Shown here piece after piece: positions 1 to 9,677 of a DNA stretch of 64,000 bases. A program made the translations under genes and the position numbers. The stretch is from positions 19,304 to 83,303 of the forward strand of contig WRHH01000006.1 of NCBI GenBank assembly GCA_009783355.1, written 5' to 3'. The notes beneath the pieces were generated by a model. The model had not been told where the DNA came from. It saw only the letters and a list, made by a program, of their open reading frames with translations, and searched no databases. Numbering within the stretch: position 1 is the first letter of the stretch; each line of letters starts with the position of its first letter. The DNA is from Synergistaceae bacterium. Lineage in GTDB: Bacteria; Synergistota; Synergistia; Synergistales; Aminobacteriaceae.

Positions 1-144
1 CCATGACAATCAGAAGTTTCTTTTTTCTGTACAAAGGCATTTGAATATAAAGCTATTGTTTTGCTTAAAACATCACAGCCTGTTTATAATTATATCAGCA
101 AAACAATCATTGAAACACTTTTCCCAGTATTTCGTTATAAAACA

Positions 145-831
145 CTAACCATCAGAAAATTCCTTATATTTTGCTCTAATCTGAGACGCCACTTTATTGA
201 CTTTGCCCCAATGAGACGAACTTCCCCCCGAATACGCTATCAACGCTCTTTCAATATCTCCATCGGCGGATTTTCTATAATTGGAAAATATTTCCGTCCC
301 CGCTACAATGTTTTCCCTAGGCTTAAACATGTCGCTTTCAGTTTTAATGGTGGGGTATTTTTTCCTTAATTTATTCTTATGCACTTTCCACCTTACCTGC
401 ATAAGGCCAAAGTCGCCGCCTTTTGAAAGAGCGTCATGTTTAACAGTTGACTCTACCACTACGAGCGCTGCTATGATAAACGGATCTTCTCCGAATCTTT
501 CGCTTGTATTCTTTATAATACTGGCATATTCGTCTGCTGTAGCATTGTCAAGTCCTCTATTATGCTGTTTGAAAACGTGTGATATTGCGATTATTTGAGG
601 ACTTTCACTAACTATAATCTCCACGGGCTTAAATAACGGAACCGATATGGGTATTTCTTGAAGCTCTTTCGGAAGTTCTGTTTCTCCTCTAAGCCACTCA
701 AGGGCTAAATCAAGCGGAATATTCTTATACGACGAATTAATACTAATATCCTCCGGCAGACCGCTTGAGTAGACCGGCGAGGACAAAACCACAAATATTA
801 TAAAAAAAGTAGTTATTAATATCTTTAACAT
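145..831 (-). CDS. Secreted lytic transglycosylase (SLT domain) with N-terminal EWL domain
   Basis: Probable peptidoglycan lytic transglycosylase acting in the periplasm. After a signal peptide (hydrophobic run ending about residue 26) comes a region of about 45 residues containing LALEWLRG. The C-terminal half is a goose-lysozyme-like SLT domain: the catalytic Glu lies in ALVVVESTVKHDAL, followed by GGDFGLMQVRW and the late ALIAYSGGSSS segment. The reading frame extends to a TTG at 840, but an AGG Shine-Dalgarno lies 9 nt before the ATG at 829-831, so I use the ATG (228 aa). The EWL region aligns with the C-terminus of the TolC protein encoded just upstream on the same strand, which suggests that the two work together. 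The family call is firm; the role of the EWL region is unknown. Confidence 0.85.
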   Translation of the reverse strand: MLKILITTFFIIFVVLSSPVYSSGLPEDISINSSYKNIPLDLALEWLRGETELPKELQEIPISVPLFKPVEIIVSESPQIIAISHVFKQHNRGLDNATADEYASIIKNTSERFGEDPFIIAALVVVESTVKHDALSKGGDFGLMQVRWKVHKNKLRKKYPTIKTESDMFKPRENIVAGTEIFSNYRKSADGDIERALIAYSGGSSSHWGKVNKVASQIRAKYKEFSDG

Positions 832-840
832 TAATCTCAA

Positions 841-1125
841 CCTACTTTCAAACTGTTTAGTTTTTGAAAGTATTAACTAAGCATTATTTGTACCAGATTT
901 AACTTTAATGTGTTGTAGTATGCCCGCAAATGCACGGCTACAGGCAACGTCAAAACTACCTGTTCACGAAAGACCGAATAAGTCTCCCTCCGCCAAAATT
1001 TGCTCTTTATTACGTAGGAAAATTGAGAAGTACTATAATTAACGTTTTACAAAAAATTGTTAAATAAATCATATTACTGAAAATTTAATTCATGCTTTTC
1101 ATAGTTAATACTTTTAGGTTATTTA
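841..1125 (-). other. Intergenic region upstream of the transglycosylase gene, possibly structured
   Basis: No gene is seen. Read on the minus strand the middle part can form short GC-containing hairpins (CAGGTA pairing with TGCCTG, and TGC..GCA). I compared it by eye with common riboswitch cores (c-di-GMP, cobalamin, TPP, SAM) and could not match any. It is best described as a possible 5' leader of the transglycosylase mRNA. Confidence 0.3.
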
Positions 1126-2712
1126 CTACCTATCCAGCCACTCTAATGCTTCTTCCAAAGAAACCTCCCCGCCGGTATTCAATCTGACTGTTTCATAACC
1201 TCCATCAGGCTTCTTTCTGGTCAGGGGCATATGAATTGTACTTTGTTGTTCCAATCCTTCCGGCTGCTTCCCATTCTTAAGCCATTCAATGGCAGATTCA
1301 AGCGAAACATTGCCTCCTCTCACATTGATATAAATTTCCGCGTTTCGGTGAGCAACAACTTCGTTATTTTTATCGGCGTTTTTTCCGTTATTTTTCATAC
1401 CATATTTTACAAGCGCGTCCTTCCATGTCCCCCCCGCAGTGGGAGAGTAATCTCCCATCGCTTGACGCAGGCTTACAATAGCGGAATACATCCCCATTAC
1501 TGCATTAATGTAATTAGTTCTGACCGCTTGGTTATCTGTTTGCGCAGTTATTAGATCCAACTGGCTTCCCATTCCCTCGTTATACATCAGCTCGGTTATT
1601 TTAAGCTCTTCATTTGAGCGTTCAACTTGCTGTTTCATGTTTTCTTCAAGAGATTTCGCCATAAACCAGTCATTGCGCGCAACAGTAAGGTTAAGGATGA
1701 CAGAAGCTTCCGACTCAAACACGCTTTCTATCGCCGCCTGCACTGCGGCAGACTTACTCAAAGTGTCATATTTTGTTTGATTTCCATTTGCGATAGGAAT
1801 ACTTAGAGATAATCCGACAGCCGCTTCCCCGCTTTCCAAACTGCTGCCGGCGGACGAGCCATACAACATGCTCCAACTCGCGGATGCCCCCAAGGTTGGC
1901 GCCATACCTTTTTTTGCAATTTGTTTCTGTACTTCGGACTGCGCCAGCAGAATTTTCCTTTGCCTGACGCTTGGGTGATTCTCTAAAGCTATAGATTCGT
2001 TTACGCTTATTGATAGTTCCGGAACATAGAAATTTGTATCGCTTGGCTCAATATCCATGCCTCCTACAAAATTTCTCAAAGTCGCAAGCCGATTGAGCAA
2101 AGTTCCCTCAGCGTTAACTATTGAGTTTTGAGCATCGGAAACGGAGGATGTAGCCCTTATAACATCAAGCTTTGGGACTAGTTGTTGATTAAATTTTTCT
2201 TCAGTCACGCGAAGGTTTTCCTGTCTTTGCCGTAAAATATCTTTCTGTAGAGCAACATTATCGCGCGCCATAACGACGCCCCAATAAGCATGTTCAGCCG
2301 AAGCAAGGATAGTGTTTATAGCGTTGTCAAAAGCAGCCCTTGCTGATTCATACCCCAGTATTGACTGCCTTTCGCTTAGTTTATTGATTCCGCTTATATC
2401 TATCGCTTGTGATATGCTGGGAGTAACTGTATATCCGACAGGGTTATAAATGCTTCCCCCGCCTCCCGACTGCGCTGTGTTATAGCTGCTATTTACCGTA
2501 ATACCGGCTCTCAACCGTTGGTAACCTACGGAAGACAGTACTTGATAATAAGCCGCTTCAATGCTCTTTGCCGTTGCAAGTAGTGAATTATTTTGAGCGC
2601 GAACCAGATTAAGATATTGTTCAACATTGACCGATTGAGCCGCGTTCACATCCGATACAATAAAAAACATAACAGCCATCAATAATAAAAGACTTAGAGT
2701 CTTATTCAACAA
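1126..2712 (-). CDS. TolC-family outer-membrane protein with C-terminal EWL-motif extension
   Basis: Outer-membrane efflux/secretion channel of the TolC fold. After the signal peptide (MLNKTLSLLLLMAVMFF...VNA) there are two OEP-type helical repeats, with LNLVRAQNNSLLATAKSIEA at the start and ELKITELMYNEGMGSQLDLI in the second half, as is usual for TolC. The last 70 or so residues are not TolC: they contain ESAIEWLKNG and, at the very end, EEALEWLDR, two copies of the motif found in the neighbouring lytic transglycosylase. The frame opens at an ATG at 2745, but that has no Shine-Dalgarno. AAGGGAG lies 10 nt before the TTG at 2712, which gives a normal signal peptide, so I prefer it. No membrane-fusion or ABC partner is visible nearby. 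Confidence 0.85.
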   Translation of the reverse strand: MLNKTLSLLLLMAVMFFIVSDVNAAQSVNVEQYLNLVRAQNNSLLATAKSIEAAYYQVLSSVGYQRLRAGITVNSSYNTAQSGGGGSIYNPVGYTVTPSISQAIDISGINKLSERQSILGYESARAAFDNAINTILASAEHAYWGVVMARDNVALQKDILRQRQENLRVTEEKFNQQLVPKLDVIRATSSVSDAQNSIVNAEGTLLNRLATLRNFVGGMDIEPSDTNFYVPELSISVNESIALENHPSVRQRKILLAQSEVQKQIAKKGMAPTLGASASWSMLYGSSAGSSLESGEAAVGLSLSIPIANGNQTKYDTLSKSAAVQAAIESVFESEASVILNLTVARNDWFMAKSLEENMKQQVERSNEELKITELMYNEGMGSQLDLITAQTDNQAVRTNYINAVMGMYSAIVSLRQAMGDYSPTAGGTWKDALVKYGMKNNGKNADKNNEVVAHRNAEIYINVRGGNVSLESAIEWLKNGKQPEGLEQQSTIHMPLTRKKPDGGYETVRLNTGGEVSLEEALEWLDR

Positions 2713-2819
2713 TATGTAAACACTCCCTTGACGAATTAATTGCATTTGACAATTATAACACTATAACAAAATTAGTTAAGCAAATCTACATAAAATATTC
2801 AGTATATATGATTGTTACA

Positions 2820-5279
2820 CTATTGTTTAAGTATTTTCGCCGATGTAAAATCCATTGCTCTGACAATTATCACAGCAGCTTCGCCGCGCGTTATGGGTTG
2901 AGCAGGGTTATATTTTGCGCCTTTTACAGAGTTAATAACACCTGAATTTAAAAGTACATTAACCGCGTCAAAGGCTTTATGCTCGGGCGGCACGTCCTGG
3001 AAAAACTGCACTCCTGATTCTGTTTCCAAATCACTGAAACCGAAGCTTTCAGCAATGTACCTTACAAAATCAGCTTTTGAAGCAAGTCTTTTAGGGTTAT
3101 TTATCGGTTTTATACTGTTAATATTGCGATTTAGAGCACTTAATGCCTTCTTAACAGAGTACTCGACATCCTCGTTGCTGATCATTTCGTCTACGCCAAA
3201 AACTCCTTTATCCGCGCCTCTGAGTATCGCCATTGCCAATTTCGGGTCGTCAAGGTTCAAGATATTGTATGATGGCGCATGAGGGTAATCCTTCGGTTCA
3301 AATAAACCGTAAAGGTTAGAAATTTGAACAACGCCGAAAAATGGGCTTTCAGGCGGAACATCCGAGTATTTACATAGAGAAATATGAACTCCGTGTTTTA
3401 CAAGCTGAGACTGAACTTTTACGGCAGGAACCTCACGGAGTCCTATCTCCAGTTTGACCGCAAGGGCCGCTAAAGCCCCGGCCGCCTGCCCTACCATCAT
3501 GCTTATTGGTTGAAGGCGTATAGCTCCGGCGGCAAGTCTGGACATAGATAGATTTTTCTCAACTGCGAGAAACCCGTCAGCATCCTTTGGTATAAGGATA
3601 TCAAGCGGAACTTGAAAGGCGCCGCGCGGCCTGTTGGAGGCTATGGAATTGCGGGACTCGCCGAACTCCCACTCGAAGTCTCCGTCATTCGCTGCATGAT
3701 GGAGATCCAGGGGATATCCGCCTATCGCTATGGCGTTTGGGAATTCGGCGTTCGTTTCTCCGTCACGGTAGCTCAGGGAATTTATTAGAATCTCTCTGGA
3801 CGATAGAGTTCGCTCCCCTATTATTCTGCGGGATTCCCTCACATAAGGAATGACGGGCATTCTTTTGGCTATTTCATGCCAGCTCGCAGGAATATCGTTT
3901 AAAATATCAGGCGGAATATTATCATTGTAGTATTCATCATCCGCAACCGACCAATGTCTGCCTAAATCTCCAAGTTCGTTCTGCATGTAATAAATAAAGT
4001 TTAGAGTTCTAAAAAATGCTTCCTTGTTAATTCTATTTCGAAAGCTTATATCCTCAAGATACCTTGCGGGCAGTCCCGAACTGCCGCTGTTCCATCCCGA
4101 TTTTCCGGGGTAATCGTTCCCCCAGTTTACTCCGGTTTTAGAAATATAACGCCAGTTTTGTCTATTGCCGTCATAACTGTAGTAAGTTGAAGAATCAGGG
4201 ATTGCGCGATATGCATTATGGCTTATAAGGTTAACGGGCAATTCGACGGGAAATACTCCTCTGAAGTCTTTACCGTCAATAGTGACGTAACTTTCATAAT
4301 TACGCTTCGCCTCTTCATATCCGGGCAACGGAGCGTAAGGCGTTAAATCAGGCGGCGCCCCCGATGGGTAATATTTTATGACCGCTGTCCATGTAATATC
4401 CTGAATCATTGATTCATCAAGTTTTATAAAAGGGGAATGCGAATTGCCCGCGCGGTAAGGCAAATTTGCAAGCGGGATGATATCTCCATACTCCGTTGCG
4501 TCTATAAGCACCTTACATGCAACCTGTATTTCATTTTTGAACGTATTTCTCCTGCTGTTTTTTTGACTTACTTTAGCCTTAACGCCTGTTATTTTTCTGC
4601 CTATACGTTGCACTTCAATTATCGAAGAGTCGAGAAATATGTCGAGCACTCTTTCGTTTTCGGAAGCGCGTGATTTGCTCAACAGCTTTCTCGTTTTTGC
4701 GTCGGGGTTACGGGCTTCGTCGACCATCTCATAAAGAATCTTTTCTCCCACATTAGGTTCAAAAGCGACCGAACGCGAATCCCAGTAACAAGTGCCGGTT
4801 GATTTTCCCTTATTATCATAGTATTTATTAACGCGCGTTATGAAATCAAGATAAAGCCCGCTCTTCTGCCTGCTCAAATCATCCATAGTGGATACGCCCG
4901 CGGCCGTCATCTGCCCGCCAATCCAGGATGAGGGCTCAATAACGGCAACCTTAGCTCCTCCGCGCACTGCTTCTATGGCGGCCATGATTCCTCCGGCGCC
5001 TCCGCCTGCGACGACAACATCGTAGTCGTAAGCTTCTGCCCATGAAACCGAAGGGAATGAAATACTACAAAAACAAAACAAAAATAGAACAAACAAATAT
5101 TTCAGAAATCGCTGATTAATTACTATTTTGGGTAAGCCAATGCTTTTTGTTTCGCCTCCAAAAGCCTTTTCAGCATTGCATGTACTCAGAAGGAGCTTTT
5201 TCTGATATGCGGGACGCTTGTGCGTTACATAGAAAATAACTGGCAGCCCGCAATTAATCGTCGCTTTCATAACGTTCAA
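2820..5279 (-). CDS. Exported FAD-dependent oxidoreductase with S-layer-homology-like C-terminus
   Basis: FAD_oxidored-type flavoprotein. The dinucleotide-binding motif VVVAGGGAGGIMAAIEAVRG lies at about residues 88-107, followed by WIGGQMTAAG, and the late segment GAIRLQPISMMVGQAAGALA is the usual second FAD region. The final 120 residues hold one or two SLH-like modules (AFDAVNVLLNSGVI, YNPAQPITRGEAAVIIVRAM), which would tether it to the cell surface. The N-terminus is odd: a hydrophobic export segment (about 59-75, then SWAEA) sits behind roughly 58 polar residues. GAGGTG lies 5 nt before the TTG at 5279 and 14 nt before the ATG at 5270, so the extension appears to be translated. The substrate is unknown; family members include fumarate-reductase-like and xanthan-lyase-associated proteins. 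Confidence 0.8.
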   Translation of the reverse strand: MNVMKATINCGLPVIFYVTHKRPAYQKKLLLSTCNAEKAFGGETKSIGLPKIVINQRFLKYLFVLFLFCFCSISFPSVSWAEAYDYDVVVAGGGAGGIMAAIEAVRGGAKVAVIEPSSWIGGQMTAAGVSTMDDLSRQKSGLYLDFITRVNKYYDNKGKSTGTCYWDSRSVAFEPNVGEKILYEMVDEARNPDAKTRKLLSKSRASENERVLDIFLDSSIIEVQRIGRKITGVKAKVSQKNSRRNTFKNEIQVACKVLIDATEYGDIIPLANLPYRAGNSHSPFIKLDESMIQDITWTAVIKYYPSGAPPDLTPYAPLPGYEEAKRNYESYVTIDGKDFRGVFPVELPVNLISHNAYRAIPDSSTYYSYDGNRQNWRYISKTGVNWGNDYPGKSGWNSGSSGLPARYLEDISFRNRINKEAFFRTLNFIYYMQNELGDLGRHWSVADDEYYNDNIPPDILNDIPASWHEIAKRMPVIPYVRESRRIIGERTLSSREILINSLSYRDGETNAEFPNAIAIGGYPLDLHHAANDGDFEWEFGESRNSIASNRPRGAFQVPLDILIPKDADGFLAVEKNLSMSRLAAGAIRLQPISMMVGQAAGALAALAVKLEIGLREVPAVKVQSQLVKHGVHISLCKYSDVPPESPFFGVVQISNLYGLFEPKDYPHAPSYNILNLDDPKLAMAILRGADKGVFGVDEMISNEDVEYSVKKALSALNRNINSIKPINNPKRLASKADFVRYIAESFGFSDLETESGVQFFQDVPPEHKAFDAVNVLLNSGVINSVKGAKYNPAQPITRGEAAVIIVRAMDFTSAKILKQ

Positions 5280-5508
5280 AAGAACACCTCATTCTTAATT
5301 GATAATATACCGAATACTTTCCTAATGTCAGAACGAAATTTTAACGAGCTATTATTATATAACAATTTGAAAAAATGACTAACTTTTATTGCAGTGAAGC
5401 AATAAAGAAGGATAGCCTTCTGTTTTCTGTTGTTGTTTTTGTTCAATATTTTGCATAATTCTGCAGTATAATATTGTTTATGAAAATACTCAAGGAACTG
5501 AACACAAG

Positions 5509-6285
5509 ATGATAATACAAGCTAAGTTGAAACGCATTGACGAATATAAAGCGCTGATTGACAAGCGGCGTCCGCTTGCTCCGGATGAAGTAAAGCAGTT
5601 GGACGCCTATTTTCGCATCGGCTCAACTTATTCGTCCAACGCGCTCGAGGGTAATTCTCTTGACTTATCCGAAACAAAAATACTTCTTGAGGATGGCATC
5701 ACCGCAGGCGGTAAACCGATACGCGACTGTTATGAGGCCATAGGCCATGCGAGCGCCTACGACTTCATGCTGGAAGCCGCGCGAAGCAACCCGTTTACGT
5801 TTTCGGAAAATATGATATTGAAACTGCATAAGCTATTCTATATCGGTATAGACCATGAAAGGGCAGGCGTCTACCGTGACCATCAAGTATTCATTACAGG
5901 TACTGAGTATGTGCCGCCGAGTGCGGAGCAAGTTCCTCTACTGATGAAAAGAACGGTGAACACGCTGTTGGAGGAATGGAATAACCTGCATCCTGTAAAA
6001 TTAGCCGCATTCGCTCACCTGAAACTGGTTGACATTCACCCCTTCGCGGACGGAAACGGACGCGCGGCGCGATTATTAATGAACCTGATACTTGTCAACC
6101 GGGGCTATCAGATAGTGATTATCCCGCCTGTGCTGAGATTGGAATACATCAATGCCTTGAAAGCAGCGCAGCGCGACAAAAATCCAAGCGACAACGCATT
6201 TTTCAACCTGATTGCGCAATGCGAGATTGAAGCGCAAAAGGATTACTGCAGGATGTTTCGCATTGAACCGCGTAACAAGCTCTAA
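5509..6285 (+). CDS. Fic-domain AMPylase with N-terminal inhibitory helix (class II)
   Basis: Fic protein, 258 aa, predicted to transfer AMP (or another nucleotide) to hydroxyls of target proteins. The active-site loop HPFADGNGRAAR is complete (H177 to R188), including catalytic His and the Asp and Arg that bind the nucleotide. An N-terminal S-N-A-L-E-G (residues 43-48) matches the (S/T)xxxE(G/N) inhibitory helix, whose Glu blocks ATP binding, so the enzyme should be autoinhibited. A DNA-binding or antitoxin partner is not seen next to it. It converges on fliD with only 25 nt between. Start ATG has AAGGA about 12 nt upstream. Family and autoinhibition are well supported; the target is unknown. 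Confidence 0.9.
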   Translation: MIIQAKLKRIDEYKALIDKRRPLAPDEVKQLDAYFRIGSTYSSNALEGNSLDLSETKILLEDGITAGGKPIRDCYEAIGHASAYDFMLEAARSNPFTFSENMILKLHKLFYIGIDHERAGVYRDHQVFITGTEYVPPSAEQVPLLMKRTVNTLLEEWNNLHPVKLAAFAHLKLVDIHPFADGNGRAARLLMNLILVNRGYQIVIIPPVLRLEYINALKAAQRDKNPSDNAFFNLIAQCEIEAQKDYCRMFRIEPRNKL

Positions 6286-6310
6286 TTTCGGGATTGTTAT
6301 TTGTATTAAT

Positions 6311-9300
6311 TTAATTATTATTATTCCCCGACAATGCGCTTGTCACGCTTGCAAGCCACGCTGCCTGCTGAGAGAGTTTTCCGAGGGCGACTTCAGCAGA
6401 TGAAAATGTCCTGTACAGCGAGTCCGCTTTTGCTTCGAGCCTTCTGTCCGCATCGGCGAGGTATTTATTTATTCCGTTTATTTCCTGTCTCAGCTGATCA
6501 ATAGCGCTTGAAACGCGACCCTGTATCCCGACTACGCCGGGGGCAAACTCGGCCTGCGCTGATGACGACAGACTTGTAAGGTATTTGTCCATCTCCTTCA
6601 TGTTTGAGACCATGAGGTCAGCCACCGCTTCAGGGTCGATCGAGAGCGCCTCCATGAATTTATCGGTGTCAAATTCAAGCAGTCCGCTCTTTGCGTTCAC
6701 GCCTATGCTTCCGCTTGAAGCGCCTGTTGAGATTCCTATTTGAGACAACATGGTGTAACGATCGTTGAGCCCTAAATATCTCAACGCCCCCGAACTGTCC
6801 TGAACCATAAGCGGGATCTCGGAATCGGCGCTGTTGAACGCCGATGTCAAAACTATCCTGCCATCTCTCACTTCCGCTTTTCCCATGACTATCTCTTGCG
6901 AAGGAGTTATCAGCTTGTTTTCGTATCCTATTATCGTTGTTCCATCGGCGGCATATATAGGAACTGTCTGATAGTAAGGCGTTCCAAGCTCGTCGGAAGT
7001 ATAATTATATTTAAGGGCTTCATTTATTTTTTCAGCTGCGTTCTGGAGCGTGTCATTCTCGGACAGGCTAACCTGAACCGCAAAACCGCCCAGATTTGCT
7101 TCTTCTTTCTTCAAACTTCCATCAGGCAGCCTGATATCAACCGTTATAGTTGATTTTGCGCCTCCGAGCCTTACGGTAAACGTTCCTTCGCCGCGGAAGC
7201 CCGCATCCCCAAGCGTTCCGTAGAGAGTTTCACGACCCGTGCGAGACTGAAAAGCAATCGGCTGAGAGAAGGAAGTGATATCGCGCAGCCTGTTTTTAGC
7301 GCTGGACAAGATTTTGTCTCCGTAAAGCAGCCCCCATCTCATACGGAAATCGTCTCCGCTCAGGGTAGCTTTTTTGTTCTCGTCAACGGCCTTCTCGTTC
7401 ATTTTTATGTTCATCCACTCCAAAAGCTCATTGTAAGCGTCTACATAATCCTGAATCGCGTTAACCGCCTTTTCGGCGTCCTGAGAGACGTCCAATTGAA
7501 CTTTGCCGGGCCCTTTTATGTTCAAGGAAAGCCCCAACAGGCTGATAACGTTTCCATCATCATCCAAAACGGTATCATTTTCATTAAAAGTTATGGAATT
7601 CGTCGCATATGTTCTTATTCCGCCATCGTTTATCCTTATCATGGCGTCCTGCGCGTTCGTGTCCTTTGGATCTCCGGCGGCGTCGAAAAGCAAATCAAGT
7701 ATACCGTCACCGTTATCTTCAAAGGAGAACATGTTCATGTTTCCTGTGTACTCTATTGTATAATCCTGTCCCCGCGCCTGAATATCGGGACGCAGGACAG
7801 GCGCCGCAGACGGAGGCGTCCAGGTTACCGTGTAACTGAAATTCGGCCATGACGCGTTGTCTGTTATGGAGTAATCGCCATTTCCCGCTTCATATACAAG
7901 TCCGTTATCCATATAGATTTTCCCGCCTAAAATTCCCACCGGAGCGCTCATTAAAGGTATGTCCGCGTCGCTTATCGTAGCCGCGTCTTCATCGTTGCGC
8001 ACAAGCTTATTAGTATACGTATGGGTTGTCGTGTTTGCACCCGACGTCGAAGTGTAAACCAGTTTCAGGTCGTAAACGCTCCCCGGCTCCGGGGCGCCCG
8101 CCGCCGCTTCCGGTTTCCACCTCACGACCACCTGATTTCCAATAGTGCCGTCCCCCACGATATCGAAATCAACGCCTTCCACCCAGGTTTTCAATCCTTG
8201 AGTTATGACAGCCGCGCCGTCGCCCTTCATGTAATTGCTGTAAGTCGGCGCCGAGGCGTTCGTTGTAGTGGTGGAAATTCCCGATGGCGAAACTGAAACT
8301 ATCTCAGCGAAACCGCTGTCATACTTGGGAACGTCTATAGCGTCACGCGTCACAGCAGGGAGACGCCATACCTCTCCCGCCACCGGAGTGTACTCCACAA
8401 TGTAAGATAAATAATCATTTGGACGATTCGCGCCTAGCCATCTTATACCGTCCGCTTCAATGATGAAATCCAAGCCTTGTACATAACCGCCGCTGACATA
8501 ATTGGTTCCGTCCCATTCATAAATGTCAAACATCCCCGGCAGCACTACGTTCCCGTTCGTATCGTACATAAATGTATATTGGGAGAAAATGCTGTCGTGA
8601 TTTGGATCCGCTGAGCCCGTCCTGCCGCGTGTGACTTCATAGCTTAACATATCTGCGGGATCAGGTTCAAACCCCAAACTGTAAGAGCTGCCGGCGGTTA
8701 CGGCTTTGGGGTCCGAATCTCTCCAGCGTATCTCGTTCCCGACGATGTCAAAGTCAAGCCCAAGCTGATAGGTACGTTCGACTCCGTTGCTGTCCTTCCC
8801 TTTTATGACAACAGCCCCGTTGATCATTTCATTTTTAAGGTCAGGATAAAAATTGAACGCGTCATTCCCGGTATTGGAGCGCGTTATTGTCTGCGAAAGC
8901 TTTCCGTCGCTCCCAGCTCCCGTTTTTGTGCTGCGGACAACAAGCTGTCCGTTTTCAACGGTCGCCGCAACGTCAAGCGATACGGTCGGGGTCGTTATGT
9001 CCCGCGCGTTATTTATCTTGCGGGCGATATCTTCAAGCGTATCAGTTGCCTTAACAGTTATTTTTCCCCTCTTTCCCCCGACATTGATGTAAAAAACGGA
9101 GTCCATGCCAACCGCTCCGGAAAGTGACTTGCTGTATCGGCTCATGGTCGTGGCTTTTTGAATGACTTCTATATCATAGTTCATTATTTTAGCTTCGCTT
9201 GTTACGCTTGCTGTCAGCACCGATTGAGGAAGGCCGTTACTATCGAGTCTCATTATATCCGTTGTCTTACTTTTATAAATTGACGGAAGCTTCAGAGCTG

Positions 9301-9487
9301 TTAGCTTTGTCTGAAGCGCCCGGATTGACTGGTTAAATTCTTCATAAACACTGATTTTTCGTTCAAGATTCTCGCGTTTCGTAAGGATAGGCTGATAAGC
9401 CTTTTGAGATTTTGATATAATCTCATCGACCATCGATCCCCAATCCATACCTGTGACGATGCCGGGAATACTGAAAGTTCCAGCCAT
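6311..9487 (-). CDS. fliD: Flagellar hook-associated protein 2 (filament cap), very long form
   Basis: FliD caps the flagellar filament and helps flagellin fold. The N-terminus (PGIVTGMDWGSMVDEIISKS, then a coiled-coil segment about residues 33-70) and the C-terminus (GRVSSAIDQLRQEINGIN... through QAAWLASVTSAL) are the conserved FliD ends that form the coiled leg. At 1058 aa it is more than twice the usual 450-500. The extra mass is a central array of beta-rich modules, each with phrases such as GLDFDIVGNEIRW, VQGLDFIIEADGIRW and VEGVDFDIVGDG, which look like an internal repeat at about residues 230-480. Shine-Dalgarno AGGAGGGG lies just before the ATG. No other flagellar gene is in the window. 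The function is firm; the repeat count is by eye. Confidence 0.92.
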   Translation of the reverse strand: MAGTFSIPGIVTGMDWGSMVDEIISKSQKAYQPILTKRENLERKISVYEEFNQSIRALQTKLTALKLPSIYKSKTTDIMRLDSNGLPQSVLTASVTSEAKIMNYDIEVIQKATTMSRYSKSLSGAVGMDSVFYINVGGKRGKITVKATDTLEDIARKINNARDITTPTVSLDVAATVENGQLVVRSTKTGAGSDGKLSQTITRSNTGNDAFNFYPDLKNEMINGAVVIKGKDSNGVERTYQLGLDFDIVGNEIRWRDSDPKAVTAGSSYSLGFEPDPADMLSYEVTRGRTGSADPNHDSIFSQYTFMYDTNGNVVLPGMFDIYEWDGTNYVSGGYVQGLDFIIEADGIRWLGANRPNDYLSYIVEYTPVAGEVWRLPAVTRDAIDVPKYDSGFAEIVSVSPSGISTTTTNASAPTYSNYMKGDGAAVITQGLKTWVEGVDFDIVGDGTIGNQVVVRWKPEAAAGAPEPGSVYDLKLVYTSTSGANTTTHTYTNKLVRNDEDAATISDADIPLMSAPVGILGGKIYMDNGLVYEAGNGDYSITDNASWPNFSYTVTWTPPSAAPVLRPDIQARGQDYTIEYTGNMNMFSFEDNGDGILDLLFDAAGDPKDTNAQDAMIRINDGGIRTYATNSITFNENDTVLDDDGNVISLLGLSLNIKGPGKVQLDVSQDAEKAVNAIQDYVDAYNELLEWMNIKMNEKAVDENKKATLSGDDFRMRWGLLYGDKILSSAKNRLRDITSFSQPIAFQSRTGRETLYGTLGDAGFRGEGTFTVRLGGAKSTITVDIRLPDGSLKKEEANLGGFAVQVSLSENDTLQNAAEKINEALKYNYTSDELGTPYYQTVPIYAADGTTIIGYENKLITPSQEIVMGKAEVRDGRIVLTSAFNSADSEIPLMVQDSSGALRYLGLNDRYTMLSQIGISTGASSGSIGVNAKSGLLEFDTDKFMEALSIDPEAVADLMVSNMKEMDKYLTSLSSSAQAEFAPGVVGIQGRVSSAIDQLRQEINGINKYLADADRRLEAKADSLYRTFSSAEVALGKLSQQAAWLASVTSALSGNNNN

Positions 9488-9677
9488 TTATAACCCCTCC
9501 TTTAATAAGGACAATAACTCATCTTGAAATCACATATATTATTAAATATCCGTATTATTGTCGGTATTTTTTTTAAAAAAATGACAGACGTGCTACAATA
9601 AATTTAGTATGTATTAGCGGTTAATTTTTTTGAGAAATTTTTTTTAACATATGATTTGGAAAGGTGGAATATCAGAA

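Noticed and set aside
900..1010. c-di-GMP or cobalamin riboswitch before the transglycosylase
   Set aside because: The hairpins and a few words look suggestive, but none of the invariant cores of these classes could be aligned.
5480..5512. Ten-codon ORF (MKILKELNTR) overlapping the fic start
   Set aside because: It has no ribosome-binding site and no run of regulatory codons; probably chance, although the TGA overlaps the fic ATG.
9540..9600. Sigma-28-type flagellar promoter for fliD
   Set aside because: On the minus strand ACCGACAA resembles the -10 (GCCGATAA), but no TAAA lies at the right distance upstream, so I do not call it.
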